From Lelliottia nimipressuralis (GTDB lineage Bacteria > Pseudomonadota > Gammaproteobacteria > Enterobacterales > Enterobacteriaceae): a DNA stretch of 57,757 bases. The translations under genes and the position numbers were made by a program. Of this stretch, positions 47,858-57,757 are shown piece after piece. Under the pieces are notes generated by a model. The model ran no database searches and was not told the DNA's origin. It saw only the letters and a program-made list of their open reading frames with translations. Each line of letters opens with the position of its first letter. Position 1 is the first letter of the stretch. The DNA lies in contig NZ_SOMG01000019.1 of assembly GCF_004402045.1 (NCBI RefSeq), forward strand, positions 1 through 57,757, written 5' to 3'.

Positions 47858-47943
47858 GTCCTCTCTGCTCCCCGGAAGGGGGGCGTTGCAGTATAAAAAT
47901 GTCCGTTTCGACATGGTTGGCCGCTGAGAAGCGGCCTTTTTTA
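47858..47943 (+). ncRNA. sdhX: SdhX (RybD)-like sRNA from the sucD 3' UTR
   Basis: The 3' UTR after sucD carries GCTCCCCGGAAGGGGGGC, then GTTGCAGTATAAAAATGTCC and the terminator. In E. coli RNase E releases SdhX from this position; it represses ackA, and this sequence resembles it as I recall. The exact 5' end cannot be seen from sequence. The whole UTR is listed. Confidence 0.6.
47919..47942 (+). terminator. Intrinsic terminator of sdhCDAB-sucABCD
   Basis: GGCCGCT and AGCGGCC form a 7-bp stem around GAGA and run into six T. It also supplies the 3' end expected of an Hfq-binding small RNA. Confidence 0.92.
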
Positions 47944-48590
47944 TTGCGTCCCGGACGTCATGCAATAGTCACAGATAGGTGTTAATTAGTAAGGTGTGAA
48001 AGGTAAAATTATTGTTATTTATTTAACTTAAAGAGAGTTGATGGAAAAAAACAGAAAACGCACTAAAATTTATGTCCTGAATAAATCAGCTATTCCGCGC
48101 TTCCTGAGTTAATAGAAATCACTTCTGTTTATATTAAACATTCGATTCGATAACCTTGGTTGTATTTTATATACATATCTTTAACATGGTTTTTACTATG
48201 TTCACTACATCAAAACACAATTAACATAACGGGTTGTTTTTGATTTAAATCAATGTTTAATGTTTGGAAAAACGCACCAAAAGGCGCTAAATTGTTCCCG
48301 ATCAAAATGGCTGAAAAGTGGTAATTTTGCTATAAATTGATCGCCGTCGAAAAACGTAAATATGATTCAATAAAAACCTGTTTATTGTAAGGGTTTTGCA
48401 GCGTATTATATTTGCGGGATCAATTTGAATTTTTTATTAACGTATTTGTAACCTCACGTCATCGTTTTTATCCTCCTTTAGGGTAATAACGACGACAAGG
48501 ATGCGAATAATTTGTATTGGGGCATGCGTGTGAATCTCTCTCTGACGGGGTTCACTCTCGGAGTCTTCATGCGATGAGCAAGGAGTCATG
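47944..48590 (+). promoter_or_regulatory. Long upstream control region of cydABX
   Basis: About 645 bp, very AT-rich, without a convincing gene. It holds the perfect FNR site listed separately and several GTTAAT/TTAACAT motifs (near 47982, 48182 and 48221) of the type found in ArcA boxes. A possible extended -10, TGCTATAAA, lies near 48328-48336 without a good -35. An 18-codon frame (48524-48577) ends just before the cydA ribosome binding site. ArcA activation and FNR repression of cyd are known in E. coli. The E. coli mngRAB genes are absent from this gap. Confidence 0.6.
48240..48253. promoter_or_regulatory. Perfect FNR box upstream of cydA
   Basis: TTGAT-TTAA-ATCAA is an exact match to the FNR consensus TTGAT-N4-ATCAA. 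Its role is probably repression of cydAB under strict anaerobiosis, as in E. coli. Confidence 0.85.
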
Positions 48591-50159
48591 ATGTTAGATA
48601 TAGTCGAACTGTCGCGCTTACAGTTTGCCTTGACCGCGATGTACCACTTCCTGTTTGTGCCACTGACGCTCGGTATGGCGTTCCTGCTGGCCATCATGGA
48701 AACGGTATACGTTCTCTCCGGCAAACAGATTTATAAAGATATGACCAAGTTCTGGGGCAAGTTGTTTGGTATCAACTTCGCACTGGGCGTGGCAACCGGT
48801 CTGACCATGGAGTTCCAGTTCGGGACTAACTGGTCTTACTATTCCCACTATGTAGGGGATATCTTCGGTGCGCCGCTGGCTATTGAAGGTCTGATGGCCT
48901 TCTTCCTCGAATCCACCTTTGTAGGTCTGTTCTTCTTCGGCTGGGACCGTCTGGGTAAAGTCCAGCATATGGCAGTGACCTGGCTGGTCGCATTAGGTTC
49001 GAACCTGTCCGCGCTGTGGATTCTGGTCGCGAACGGCTGGATGCAGAACCCTATCGCGTCTGATTTCAACTTCGAAACCATGCGTATGGAGATGGTCAGC
49101 TTTGCTGAGCTGGTCCTGAACCCGGTTGCACAGGTTAAATTCGTTCACACCGTAGCTTCTGGCTATGTGTGCGGCGCGATGTTTATCCTGGGTATCAGTT
49201 CTTACTACATGCTGCGTGGTCGTGACTTCGCGTTTGCTAAGCGTTCCTTTGCTATCGCTGCAAGCTTCGGTATGGCTGCAATCCTCTCTGTTATCGTTCT
49301 GGGTGATGAATCCGGTTACGAAATGGGTGACGTGCAGAAAACCAAACTGGCCGCAATCGAAGCCGAATGGGAAACGCAACCGGCACCTGCTGCCTTTACG
49401 CTGTTCGGTGTTCCCGATCAGGACGCGCAGGAAAACCGCTTCGCTATTCAGATCCCTTACGCGCTGGGTATCATCGCAACCCGTTCAGTCGATAAGCAGG
49501 TGACGGGTCTGAAAGAGCTGATGGTTCAGCACGAAGAGCGTATTCGTAACGGTATGAAGGCCTACTCGCTGCTGGAACAGCTGCGTGCTGGCTCTACCGA
49601 CCAGGCTGTTCGCGACCAGTTCAACACCGTGAAGAAAGACCTGGGTTACGGTCTGCTGCTGAAGCGTTATACCCCGAACGTTTCTGATGCGACGGAAGCG
49701 CAAATCCAGATGGCCACCAAAGACTCTATTCCGCGTGTTGCGCCGCTGTACTTTGCATTCCGTATCATGGTGGGCTGCGGCATCATCATGCTGCTGATCA
49801 TTGCGGCATCCTTCTGGTCCGTGATTCGCAACCGCATTGGCGAGAAAAAATGGCTGCTGCGCACCGCGCTGTACGGCATTCCATTGCCGTGGATCGCTAT
49901 CGAATCCGGCTGGTTTGTTGCGGAGTATGGCCGTCAGCCATGGGCGATTGGTGAGGTACTGCCAACGGCGGTAGCGAACTCTTCCCTGACAGCAGGCGAC
50001 CTGATCTTCTCCATGCTGCTGATTTGTGGTCTGTACACCCTGTTCCTGGTGGCTGAACTGTTCCTGATGTTCAAGTTCGCGCGCCTTGGCCCAAGCAGCC
50101 TGAAAACCGGTCGCTATCACTACGAGCAGTCCACTGCGACTACTCAGCCGGCACGCTAA
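48591..50159 (+). CDS. cydA: Cytochrome bd-I ubiquinol oxidase subunit I
   Basis: High-affinity terminal oxidase subunit of the inner membrane. It has 522 residues. Haem ligands are His19, His186 and Met393. The periplasmic Q-loop includes [16 protein letters not shown]. Two adjacent ATGs exist; AGGAG at 48581 is spaced 5 bp from the second and only 2 bp from the first, so the second (48591) is chosen, as in E. coli. Confidence 0.97.
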   Translation: MLDIVELSRLQFALTAMYHFLFVPLTLGMAFLLAIMETVYVLSGKQIYKDMTKFWGKLFGINFALGVATGLTMEFQFGTNWSYYSHYVGDIFGAPLAIEGLMAFFLESTFVGLFFFGWDRLGKVQHMAVTWLVALGSNLSALWILVANGWMQNPIASDFNFETMRMEMVSFAELVLNPVAQVKFVHTVASGYVCGAMFILGISSYYMLRGRDFAFAKRSFAIAASFGMAAILSVIVLGDESGYEMGDVQKTKLAAIEAEWETQPAPAAFTLFGVPDQDAQENRFAIQIPYALGIIATRSVDKQVTGLKELMVQHEERIRNGMKAYSLLEQLRAGSTDQAVRDQFNTVKKDLGYGLLLKRYTPNVSDATEAQIQMATKDSIPRVAPLYFAFRIMVGCGIIMLLIIAASFWSVIRNRIGEKKWLLRTALYGIPLPWIAIESGWFVAEYGRQPWAIGEVLPTAVANSSLTAGDLIFSMLLICGLYTLFLVAELFLMFKFARLGPSSLKTGRYHYEQSTATTQPAR

Positions 50160-50174
50160 GACAGGAGTCATCAA

Positions 50175-51314
50175 ATGATCGATTATGAAGTATTGCGTTT
50201 TATCTGGTGGCTGTTGGTCGGCGTTCTGCTGATCGGTTTCGCCGTCACGGATGGTTTCGACATGGGGGTGGGGATGCTCACCCGCTTCCTCGGTCGCAAT
50301 GACACCGAGCGTCGAATCATGATTAACTCCATCGCCCCGCACTGGGACGGTAACCAGGTGTGGCTGATCACCGCAGGCGGCGCGCTGTTCGCGGCCTGGC
50401 CGATGGTCTACGCGGCTGCGTTCTCCGGTTTCTATGTGGCGATGATTCTGGTGCTGGCCTCTTTATTCTTCCGTCCGGTCGGTTTCGACTACCGTTCCAA
50501 GATTGAAGACACCCGCTGGCGCAACATGTGGGACTGGGGCATCTTCATCGGTAGCTTCGTTCCACCGCTGGTGATCGGCGTGGCGTTCGGTAACCTGCTG
50601 CAGGGCGTACCGTTCCACCTGGACGAATACATGCGTCTTTACTACACCGGTAACTTCTTCCAGCTGCTGAATCCGTTTGGTCTGCTGGCAGGTGTTGTAA
50701 GCGTGGCGATGATCATCACACAGGGTGCTACCTACCTGCAGATGCGTACTGTGGGTGAACTGCACCTGCGTTCTCGCGCGACTGCTCAGGTTGCTGCGCT
50801 GGTTACGCTGGTCTGCTTCGCCCTGGCTGGCGTGTGGGTGGTGTACGGAATTGATGGCTACGTGGTGACGTCTGCTATCAACCATGCTGCGCCGTCTAAC
50901 CCACTGACCAAAGAAGTGGCGCGTCAGGCGGGTGCATGGCTGGTGAACTTCAACACGACGCCAGCGCTTTGGGCTATTCCTGCTCTGGGTGTGTTGCTGC
51001 CGCTGCTGACCGTGCTGACGTCTCGTCTGGAAAAAGGCGCTTTGGCGTTCGTGTTCTCTTCACTGACGCTGGCGTGCATCATCCTGACTGCGGGTATTGC
51101 AATGTTCCCATTCGTGATGCCATCCAGCACCATGCTGAATGCTAGCCTGACCATGTGGGATGCGACCTCCAGCCAGCTGACGCTGAACCTGATGACCTAT
51201 GTTGCTTGTGTGTTCGTACCGATTATCCTGCTCTACACCACCTGGTGTTACTGGAAAATGTTCGGTCGTATCACTAAAGAACATATCGAAAGCAACACCC
51301 ACTCTATGTATTAA
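50175..51314 (+). CDS. cydB: Cytochrome bd-I ubiquinol oxidase subunit II
   Basis: The second core subunit, 379 residues with about nine membrane helices. It begins MIDYEVLRFIWWLLVG, with the conserved VTDGFDMGVGML and APHWDGNQVWLITAGGALFA. It lies 15 bp after cydA and 14 bp before cydX. Confidence 0.97.
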   Translation: MIDYEVLRFIWWLLVGVLLIGFAVTDGFDMGVGMLTRFLGRNDTERRIMINSIAPHWDGNQVWLITAGGALFAAWPMVYAAAFSGFYVAMILVLASLFFRPVGFDYRSKIEDTRWRNMWDWGIFIGSFVPPLVIGVAFGNLLQGVPFHLDEYMRLYYTGNFFQLLNPFGLLAGVVSVAMIITQGATYLQMRTVGELHLRSRATAQVAALVTLVCFALAGVWVVYGIDGYVVTSAINHAAPSNPLTKEVARQAGAWLVNFNTTPALWAIPALGVLLPLLTVLTSRLEKGALAFVFSSLTLACIILTAGIAMFPFVMPSSTMLNASLTMWDATSSQLTLNLMTYVACVFVPIILLYTTWCYWKMFGRITKEHIESNTHSMY

Positions 51315-51328
51315 GTAAGGAGCTGAAT

Positions 51329-51442
51329 ATGTGGTATTTCGCATGGATTTTAGGGACGCTTCTTGCCTGTGCATTTGGTGTCATCACTGCCCTGGCGCTT
51401 GAGCACGTAGAAGCGACCAAAGCGGGTGAAGAAAAACACTAA
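51329..51442 (+). CDS. cydX: Cytochrome bd-I small subunit CydX
   Basis: A 37-residue single-span subunit needed for a stable, active cytochrome bd. It reads MWYFAWILGTLLACAFG, then VITALALEHVEATKAG. It differs from E. coli CydX mainly in the polar tail (EEKH here, QEDI there). AAGGAG precedes the ATG. The stop overlaps the ybgE start (TAATG). Confidence 0.95.
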   Translation: MWYFAWILGTLLACAFGVITALALEHVEATKAGEEKH

Positions 51443-51732
51443 TGAATATTATCGCAACGTTATATGCGGTAATGGATAAGCGCCCGTTACGGGCGCTTTC
51501 TTTAGTGATGGCATTACTGCTGGCAGGTTGTATTTTCTGGGACCCTTCGCGCTTTGCAGCGAAAACCAGCGAGCTTGAAATCTGGCACGGCTTCCTCATT
51601 ATGTGGGCGGTGTGCGCAGGTGTGATCCACGGCGTGGGCTTTCGTCCGAAAGCCGTTCACTGGCAGGGATTTTTTTGCCCGCTCATTGCCGATCTGGTGC
51701 TTCTCGCTGGATTGATTTTCTTCTTCTTCTGA
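51442..51732 (+). CDS. ybgE: YbgE, Cyd operon membrane protein
   Basis: A 96-residue inner-membrane protein (97 in E. coli) of unknown role, always tied to cydABX. Three membrane segments are visible: LRALSLVMALLLAGCIFW, FLIMWAVCAGVIHGVGF and LIADLVLLAGLIFFFF. It starts within the cydX stop codon. Confidence 0.92.
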   Translation: MNIIATLYAVMDKRPLRALSLVMALLLAGCIFWDPSRFAAKTSELEIWHGFLIMWAVCAGVIHGVGFRPKAVHWQGFFCPLIADLVLLAGLIFFFF

Positions 51733-51752
51733 ATAAGAAATGTCCGTTAACG

Positions 51753-51776
51753 TTATGGGCTTACCCTAGCCCATAA
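51753..51776 (+). terminator. Hairpin after ybgE
   Basis: TTATGGGCT and AGCCCATAA form a perfect 9-bp stem around TACCCT, followed by AAATTT. The T run is weak, so termination may be partial. Confidence 0.55.
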
Positions 51777-51804
51777 AAATTTACTCTCCGTTTACTTTCT
51801 CCCA

Positions 51805-51833
51805 TTCCCAACCCTCTTTCCCGCGCGTATAGT
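51805..51833 (+). promoter_or_regulatory. Candidate promoter of ybgC-tolQRAB-pal-cpoB
   Basis: TTCCCA (51805-51810, four of six) and TATAGT (51828-51833, five of six) are 17 bp apart, about 40 bp before ybgC. Confidence 0.5.
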
Positions 51834-51880
51834 AGCGAAGTTTAAAAGCTCTAACTTTTGTTGCATTACTGGGATGTAAA

Positions 51881-52974
<1,094 letters not shown>

Positions 52975-52977
52975 ACC

Positions 52978-53406
52978 ATGGCCAGATCGCGTGGACGAGG
53001 TCGTCGCGAGCTCAAGTCCGAAATCAATATCGTTCCACTGCTGGATGTCCTGTTGGTACTGCTGCTGATCTTTATGGCGACAGCGCCAATCATTACCCAG
53101 AGTGTGGAAGTGGATCTGCCGGATGCGACAGAATCACAGGCGGTGAGCACCAATGACGATCCTCCGGTTATCATTGAGGTTTCCGGCGTAGGGCAATACA
53201 GCGTAGTGGTAGAAAAAGATCGTATGGATCAGCTTCCACCCGAGCAGGTTATTGCTGAAGCGCAGCGTCGCCTGGAGTCAAATCCGAAAACGGTCTTCTT
53301 AATCGGTGGCGCGAAAGACGTACCATACGATGAAATTATTAAAGCACTGAACTTGCTACATAGTGCGGGTGTTAAGTCAGTTGGCTTAATGACTCAACCT
53401 ATTTGA
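52978..53406 (+). CDS. tolR: TolR inner-membrane motor protein
   Basis: An ExbD-family partner of TolQ, 142 residues. The single membrane helix (about 18-40) carries the proton-relay Asp23 in INIVPLLDVLLVLLL. The periplasmic domain ends VGLMTQPI. It lies 3 bp after tolQ. Confidence 0.97.
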   Translation: MARSRGRGRRELKSEINIVPLLDVLLVLLLIFMATAPIITQSVEVDLPDATESQAVSTNDDPPVIIEVSGVGQYSVVVEKDRMDQLPPEQVIAEAQRRLESNPKTVFLIGGAKDVPYDEIIKALNLLHSAGVKSVGLMTQPI

Positions 53407-53434
53407 TCATCCGCGTAGTTTTTGGGAACCGATA

Positions 53435-54736
53435 GTGTCAAAGGCAACCGAACAGAACGACAAGCTTAAGCGAGCGATAATCGTCTCCGCAGTGCTGCAC
53501 GTTATTCTCTTTGCAGCGCTGATCTGGAGTTCGTTCGACGAGCATATTGATGCATCAGGCGGCGGTGGGGGATCCTCCATCGATGCCGTTATGGTGGATC
53601 CTGGTGCGGTAGTGCAGAACTATAATCGCCAGCAACAGCAGCAGGCGAGTGCAAAACGTGCGGAAGAGCAGCGTGAAAAACAGGCGCAACAGCAAGCGGA
53701 AGAACTGCGTGAAAAGCAGGCCGCAGAGCAGGAACGTCTGAAGCAGCTTGAGAAAGAACGTTTGCAGGCGCAGGAAGCCGCGAAAGAGCAGGCAGAACAG
53801 CAGAAACAAGCCGAAGAGGCCGCGAAGAAAGCACAGGAACAGCAAAAGCAGGCGGAAGAGGCGGCAGCAAAAGCCGCGGCGGACGCCAAAGCGCAGGCTG
53901 ATGCCCAGGCAAAATTAGCGGCCGAAGCGGCGAAGAAAGCCGCTGCTGATGCTCAGAAGCAAGCTGAAGCGGAAGCCGCGAAAAAAGCCGCTGCTGACGC
54001 CCAGAAGAAAGCCGAAGCGGAAGCCGCGAAGAAAGCGGCTGCTGATGCCCAGAAGAAAGCTGAAGCAGAAGCGGCGAAGAAAGCCGCTACTGATGCTCAG
54101 AAGAAAGCTGAAGCCCAAGCGGCGAAGAAAGCCGCTCAGGAAGCAGAGAAGAAAGCTGCTGCCGAGGCTGCGAAGAAAGCGGCCGCCGCTGAGAAAGCTG
54201 CTGCAGAAAAAGCGGCAGCAGCAGAAAAAGCCGCCGCTGACAAAAAAGCTGCAGCTGAGAAGGCCGCTGCCGATAAGAAAGCTGCGGCTGAAAAAGCGGC
54301 TGCGAAAAAGGCTGCCGCCGCTGAAAAAGCCGCAGCAGCTGCCGGTGTTGACGATCTGTTGGGCGACCTGAGTTCTGGTAAGAATGCGCCGAAAACTGGC
54401 GGTGGGGCGAAAGGTAGTGGTCAGCCGTCGAAAGACAGTGGCACCTCTGGTGCTAACGGTGGTGCGACAGGTGCAGATATCAGCGCTTACGCTAAGCAGA
54501 TCCAGGTTGCGATTCAGAATCGCCTGTTCGATGCGGGTCTTTATCAGGGCAAGCAATGCGTATTGCATATCAATCTTGAGCCGGACGGTAGATTGAAAAA
54601 TGTGACGTCTGAAGGTGGCGATCCTGCGCTTTGCCAGGCAGCGTTGGCCGCAGCAAGATCGGCGAACATTCCTAAACCGCCTAACGAGGCTGTTTATGAA
54701 AAGATAAAAGATGCCAAACTAGACTTTAAGCTGTAA
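53435..54736 (+). CDS. tolA: TolA periplasm-spanning protein
   Basis: Links the inner-membrane TolQR motor to TolB and Pal at the outer membrane. It has 433 residues (421 in E. coli) and starts at GTG. Domain I is the membrane anchor with SxxxH (SAVLHVILFAALIW, about 18-34). Domain II is a long Ala/Lys/Glu helix (about 60-305) with 16-residue repeats. Domain III (about 345-433) is the globular colicin/phage- and TolB-binding part, with Cys in GKQCVLHI and DPALCQAAL. Domain III differs noticeably from E. coli in sequence. Confidence 0.95.
   Translation: MSKATEQNDKLKRAIIVSAVLHVILFAALIWSSFDEHIDASGGGGGSSIDAVMVDPGAVVQNYNRQQQQQASAKRAEEQREKQAQQQAEELREKQAAEQERLKQLEKERLQAQEAAKEQAEQQKQAEEAAKKAQEQQKQAEEAAAKAAADAKAQADAQAKLAAEAAKKAAADAQKQAEAEAAKKAAADAQKKAEAEAAKKAAADAQKKAEAEAAKKAATDAQKKAEAQAAKKAAQEAEKKAAAEAAKKAAAAEKAAAEKAAAAEKAAADKKAAAEKAAADKKAAAEKAAAKKAAAAEKAAAAAGVDDLLGDLSSGKNAPKTGGGAKGSGQPSKDSGTSGANGGATGADISAYAKQIQVAIQNRLFDAGLYQGKQCVLHINLEPDGRLKNVTSEGGDPALCQAALAAARSANIPKPPNEAVYEKIKDAKLDFKL
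53933..54124 (+). repeat. 48-bp tandem repeats in tolA domain II
   Basis: Four near-identical 48-bp units start at 53933, 53981, 54029 and 54077, each encoding KKAAADAQKKAEAEAA with few changes. A more degenerate fifth unit follows to about 54172. They encode residues 167-230. Copy number may vary between strains and would change the reach of TolA across the periplasm. Confidence 0.85.
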
Positions 54737-54865
54737 CCACTCTTCTCACAGAAGAATGAAAAACAGTCTATTGTCGTAACCAGGCTTTAGTAGTTTTGTG
54801 TATTTGGGTTTGTTAACATTCTGCTAAATTATCGTGGGTAAGGTTACCCGGATAAGGGAGATATG

Positions 54866-56158
54866 ATGAAGCAGGCATTACGTGTAGCATTTGGTTTTTT
54901 AATGCTGTGGGCAGCAGTACTGCACGCAGAAGTACGTATCGAGATCACCCAGGGGGTGGACTCGGCACGCCCAATCGGTGTTGTTCCGTTCCAGTGGGCC
55001 GGTCCTGGCGCTGCACCTGAAGATGCCGGTGGCATCGTGGCGGCTGACCTGCGTAACAGCGGTAAATTCAACCCGTTAGATCGTTCTCGTCTGCCTCAGC
55101 AGCCGGGTAGCGCACAGGAAGTTCAACCTGCGGCATGGTCTGCACTGGGTATTGATGCCGTGGTAGTGGGTCAGGTTACCCCTAACCCGGACGGTTCTTA
55201 CAACGTGGCCTGGCAGCTGGTTGATACCGGCGGTGCACCAGGTACCGTACTGGCACAAAACTCTTACAAGGTCACTAAACAGTACCTGCGCTATGCGGCA
55301 CACGCAGCCAGCGATGCGGTATTCGAAAAACTGACCGGCATTAAAGGTGCATTCCGTACCCGTATTGCTTATGTGGTACAGACCAACGGTGGTCAGTTCC
55401 CGTATGAGCTGCGCGTATCTGACTACGACGGCTACAACCAGTTCCTGGTGAAACGTTCTTCACAGCCTCTGATGTCTCCAGCCTGGTCTCCGGATGGCTC
55501 TAAACTGGCCTACGTAACCTTCGAAAGCGGACGTTCTGCGCTGGTTATCCAGACGCTGGCTAACGGTGCTGTTCGTCAGGTGGCGTCGTTCCCTCGCCAC
55601 AACGGTGCGCCTTCGTTCTCTCCGGACGGGTCTAAACTGGCCTTTGCGCTGTCTAAAACCGGTAGCCTGAACCTGTACGTGATGGACATTGGCTCTGGCC
55701 AGATCCGTCAGGTGACCGATGGTCGTAGCAACAACACCGAACCATCATGGTTCCCGGACAGTCAAAACCTGGCGTTTACCTCTGACCAGGCTGGCCGTCC
55801 ACAAATCTATAAAGTAAACATTAACGGCGGTGCTCCGCAGCGTATTTCCTGGGAAGGTTCTCAGAACCAGAACGCAGATGTGAGCAGCGACGGTAAATTT
55901 ATGGTAATGGTGAGCTCCAACGGTGGGCAGCAGCACATTGCCAAACAAGATCTGGTAGCGGGTGGCGTTCAAGTTCTGTCGTCAACGTTCCTGGATGAAA
56001 CGCCAAGTCTGGCACCTAACGGCACTATGGTAATCTACAGCTCTTCTCAGGGGATGGGATCTGTGCTGAATCTGGTTTCTACAGATGGGCGTTTCAAAGC
56101 GCGTATTCCGGCAACTGATGGACAGGTAAAATCACCTGCCTGGTCGCCGTATCTGTAA
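54866..56158 (+). CDS. tolB: TolB periplasmic protein
   Basis: A periplasmic beta-propeller protein that binds Pal and TolA. It has 430 residues. The signal peptide of 21 residues ends LHA-EVRIEI. An N-terminal domain (about 22-165) is followed by propeller repeats with [20 protein letters not shown] motifs. Of two adjacent ATGs, the second is chosen for spacing from AAGGGAG and for agreement with E. coli. Confidence 0.97.
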   Translation: MKQALRVAFGFLMLWAAVLHAEVRIEITQGVDSARPIGVVPFQWAGPGAAPEDAGGIVAADLRNSGKFNPLDRSRLPQQPGSAQEVQPAAWSALGIDAVVVGQVTPNPDGSYNVAWQLVDTGGAPGTVLAQNSYKVTKQYLRYAAHAASDAVFEKLTGIKGAFRTRIAYVVQTNGGQFPYELRVSDYDGYNQFLVKRSSQPLMSPAWSPDGSKLAYVTFESGRSALVIQTLANGAVRQVASFPRHNGAPSFSPDGSKLAFALSKTGSLNLYVMDIGSGQIRQVTDGRSNNTEPSWFPDSQNLAFTSDQAGRPQIYKVNINGGAPQRISWEGSQNQNADVSSDGKFMVMVSSNGGQQHIAKQDLVAGGVQVLSSTFLDETPSLAPNGTMVIYSSSQGMGSVLNLVSTDGRFKARIPATDGQVKSPAWSPYL

Positions 56159-56169
56159 ATAATAATTAA

Positions 56170-56715
<546 letters not shown>

Positions 56716-56724
56716 GAGAATTGC

Positions 56725-57519
56725 ATGAGCAGTAACTTCAGACATCATCTGTTGAGTCTGTCGTTACTGGTTGGAATAGCGGCCCCCTGGGCCGCTTTTG
56801 CTCAGGCACCAATCAGTAGTGTCGGCTCAGGCTCGGTAGAAGACCGGGTCACTCAACTCGAGCGTATTTCTAACGCTCACAGCCAGCTTTTAACCCAACT
56901 CCAGCAACAACTTTCTGATAACCAAAACGATATTGACTCTCTCCGCGGTCAGATTCAGGAAAGCCAGTATCAGCTTAACCAGGTTGTAGAACGTCAGAAG
57001 CAAATCTTGTTGCAGATAGATAGCCTGAGCAGCGGCGGTGGTGCAGCACAAGCACAGCCAGCGGCGGGCGATCAGAGCGGTGCAGCAGCAACTGCACCGG
57101 CAGCGGATGCATCAGCTTCAACAGGTGCGCCTGTACAGAGCGGTGACGCGAATACGGATTACAACGCTGCCATTGCCCTGGTGCAGGATCAATCTCGTCA
57201 GGATGACGCGCTTGCTGCGTTTCAGAGCTTTGTTAAGAAATACCCTGATTCCACTTACCAGCCAAATGCGAATTACTGGCTCGGTCAGCTGAATTACAAC
57301 AAGGGTAAAAAGGACGATGCGGCGTTTTATTTTGCCTCTGTGGTGAAAAACTACCCGAAATCGCCAAAAGCGCCTGATGCGATGTACAAAGTGGGCGTCA
57401 TCATGCAGGACAAAGGCGACACTGCGAAAGCCAAAGCGGTTTATCAGCAGGTGGTCTCTAAATTCCCCGGTACCGAAGGTGCTAAGCAGGCGCAAAAACG
57501 TCTGAATTCGATGGGATGA
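56725..57519 (+). CDS. cpoB: Cell division coordinator CpoB
   Basis: A periplasmic protein, formerly YbgF, that couples peptidoglycan synthesis with Tol-driven outer-membrane constriction. It has 264 residues. The signal peptide ends AFA-QAPIS (about residue 26). An N-terminal trimeric coiled coil spans about 38-100 (VEDRVTQLERISNAHSQLL). A Ser/Ala/Gln-rich linker leads to C-terminal TPR repeats (about 140-264) with PDSTYQPNANYWLGQL. Last gene of the operon, 9 bp after pal. Confidence 0.96.
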   Translation: MSSNFRHHLLSLSLLVGIAAPWAAFAQAPISSVGSGSVEDRVTQLERISNAHSQLLTQLQQQLSDNQNDIDSLRGQIQESQYQLNQVVERQKQILLQIDSLSSGGGAAQAQPAAGDQSGAAATAPAADASASTGAPVQSGDANTDYNAAIALVQDQSRQDDALAAFQSFVKKYPDSTYQPNANYWLGQLNYNKGKKDDAAFYFASVVKNYPKSPKAPDAMYKVGVIMQDKGDTAKAKAVYQQVVSKFPGTEGAKQAQKRLNSMG

Positions 57520-57528
57520 TTATCGCAT

Positions 57529-57554
57529 GACCAGAAATCGCGTTATTTCTGGTC
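57529..57554 (+). terminator. Hairpin after cpoB
   Basis: GACCAGAAAT and ATTTCTGGTC form a perfect 10-bp stem around CGCGTT, 9 bp after the cpoB stop codon. No T run follows, so it may be a processed 3' end or a weak terminator. Confidence 0.6.
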
Positions 57555-57602
57555 GTGCAGCATGATTACTAAGCAGTTAAGTGATCTTCATCGAAATTTT
57601 TG

Positions 57603-57630
57603 TTGCGCTGAATTCTTAAATCAGTAATAT
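57603..57630 (+). promoter_or_regulatory. Promoter of the lysT tRNA operon
   Basis: TTGCGC (57603-57608) and TAATAT (57625-57630) are 16 bp apart, followed by ATGCCGCCG, a GC-rich discriminator. It lies 50 bp before the tRNA-Lys gene. Confidence 0.65.
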
Positions 57631-57680
57631 ATGCCGCCGTTGCCACGGGATATCAAACAACGTGAAAACAGCGTAAAAGT

Positions 57681-57756
57681 GGGTCGTTAGCTCAGTTGGT
57701 AGAGCAGTTGACTTTTAATCAATTGGTCGCAGGTTCGAATCCTGCACGACCCACCA
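57681..57756 (+). tRNA. lysT: tRNA-Lys (TTT anticodon)
   Basis: A full 76-nt cloverleaf with acceptor GGGTCGT/ACGACCC, D-arm AGCTCAGTTGGTAGAGC, anticodon TTT at 57714-57716, T-loop GGTTCGAATCC and encoded CCA. In E. coli a multi-gene lysT-valT operon begins here after cpoB; any further genes would lie beyond the window. Confidence 0.97.
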
Positions 57757-57757
57757 C

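Overview
The window is chromosomal core DNA of a member of the Enterobacteriaceae. The gene order asnB-nagDCAB/nagE-glnS-chiPQ-fur-fldA-ybfEF/seqA-pgm-potE-speF-kdpEDCBAF/ybfA-phrB-ybgI-pxpBCA-nei-gltA/sdhCDAB-sucABCD-cydABX-ybgEC-tolQRAB-pal-cpoB is the 15-17 min region of Escherichia coli. Protein divergence, a different NagE membrane domain, and the absence of the E. coli insertions rhsC, ybgA and mngRAB point to an Enterobacter/Lelliottia/Klebsiella-type organism. This placement rests on recalled gene order and protein similarity, not on a search. tRNA genes bracket the window: elongator tRNA-Met (3' CCA end cut by the edge) on the left and tRNA-Lys on the right.

Region 1 (1-12.7 kb) holds nitrogen and amino-sugar metabolism. 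asnB (asparagine synthetase) lies beside the N-acetylglucosamine regulon. In that regulon nagBACD and nagE diverge from a control region with two NagC-type operators flanking a CRP site. glnS follows, then the chitoporin operon chiPQ, whose ribosome binding site lies inside a 14-nt match to the sRNA ChiX. Region 2 (12.7-17.8 kb) has the iron/redox genes fur (with a short upstream reading frame, uof-like) and fldA, then ybfE and ybfF, with seqA-pgm divergent.

Region 3 (17.8-30.1 kb) is the inducible ornithine decarboxylase/antiporter operon speFL-speF-potE, including a 34-codon leader peptide, and the complete high-affinity K+ uptake operon kdpFABCDE. Region 4 (30.3-30.9 kb) is a small accessory island between ybfA and phrB. 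It carries the layout of a type I toxin-antitoxin module: a 35-codon hydrophobic peptide with a long structured leader, and a divergent short RNA whose predicted 5' end matches that leader with 16 complementary bases. I regard this as the most novel element of the window. Region 5 (30.9-36.2 kb) has DNA repair (phrB, nei) around ybgI and the 5-oxoprolinase genes pxpBCA.

Region 6 (36.3-51.7 kb) is central aerobic metabolism: gltA divergent from sdhCDAB-sucABCD, whose 3' UTR looks like the sRNA SdhX, followed by the cytochrome bd operon cydABX-ybgE with a perfect FNR site upstream. Region 7 (51.8-57.5 kb) is the Tol-Pal envelope operon ybgC-tolQRAB-pal-cpoB. All recognised genes appear intact; no insertion sequence, prophage or CRISPR array was seen. 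REP-like palindromes sit between several operons.
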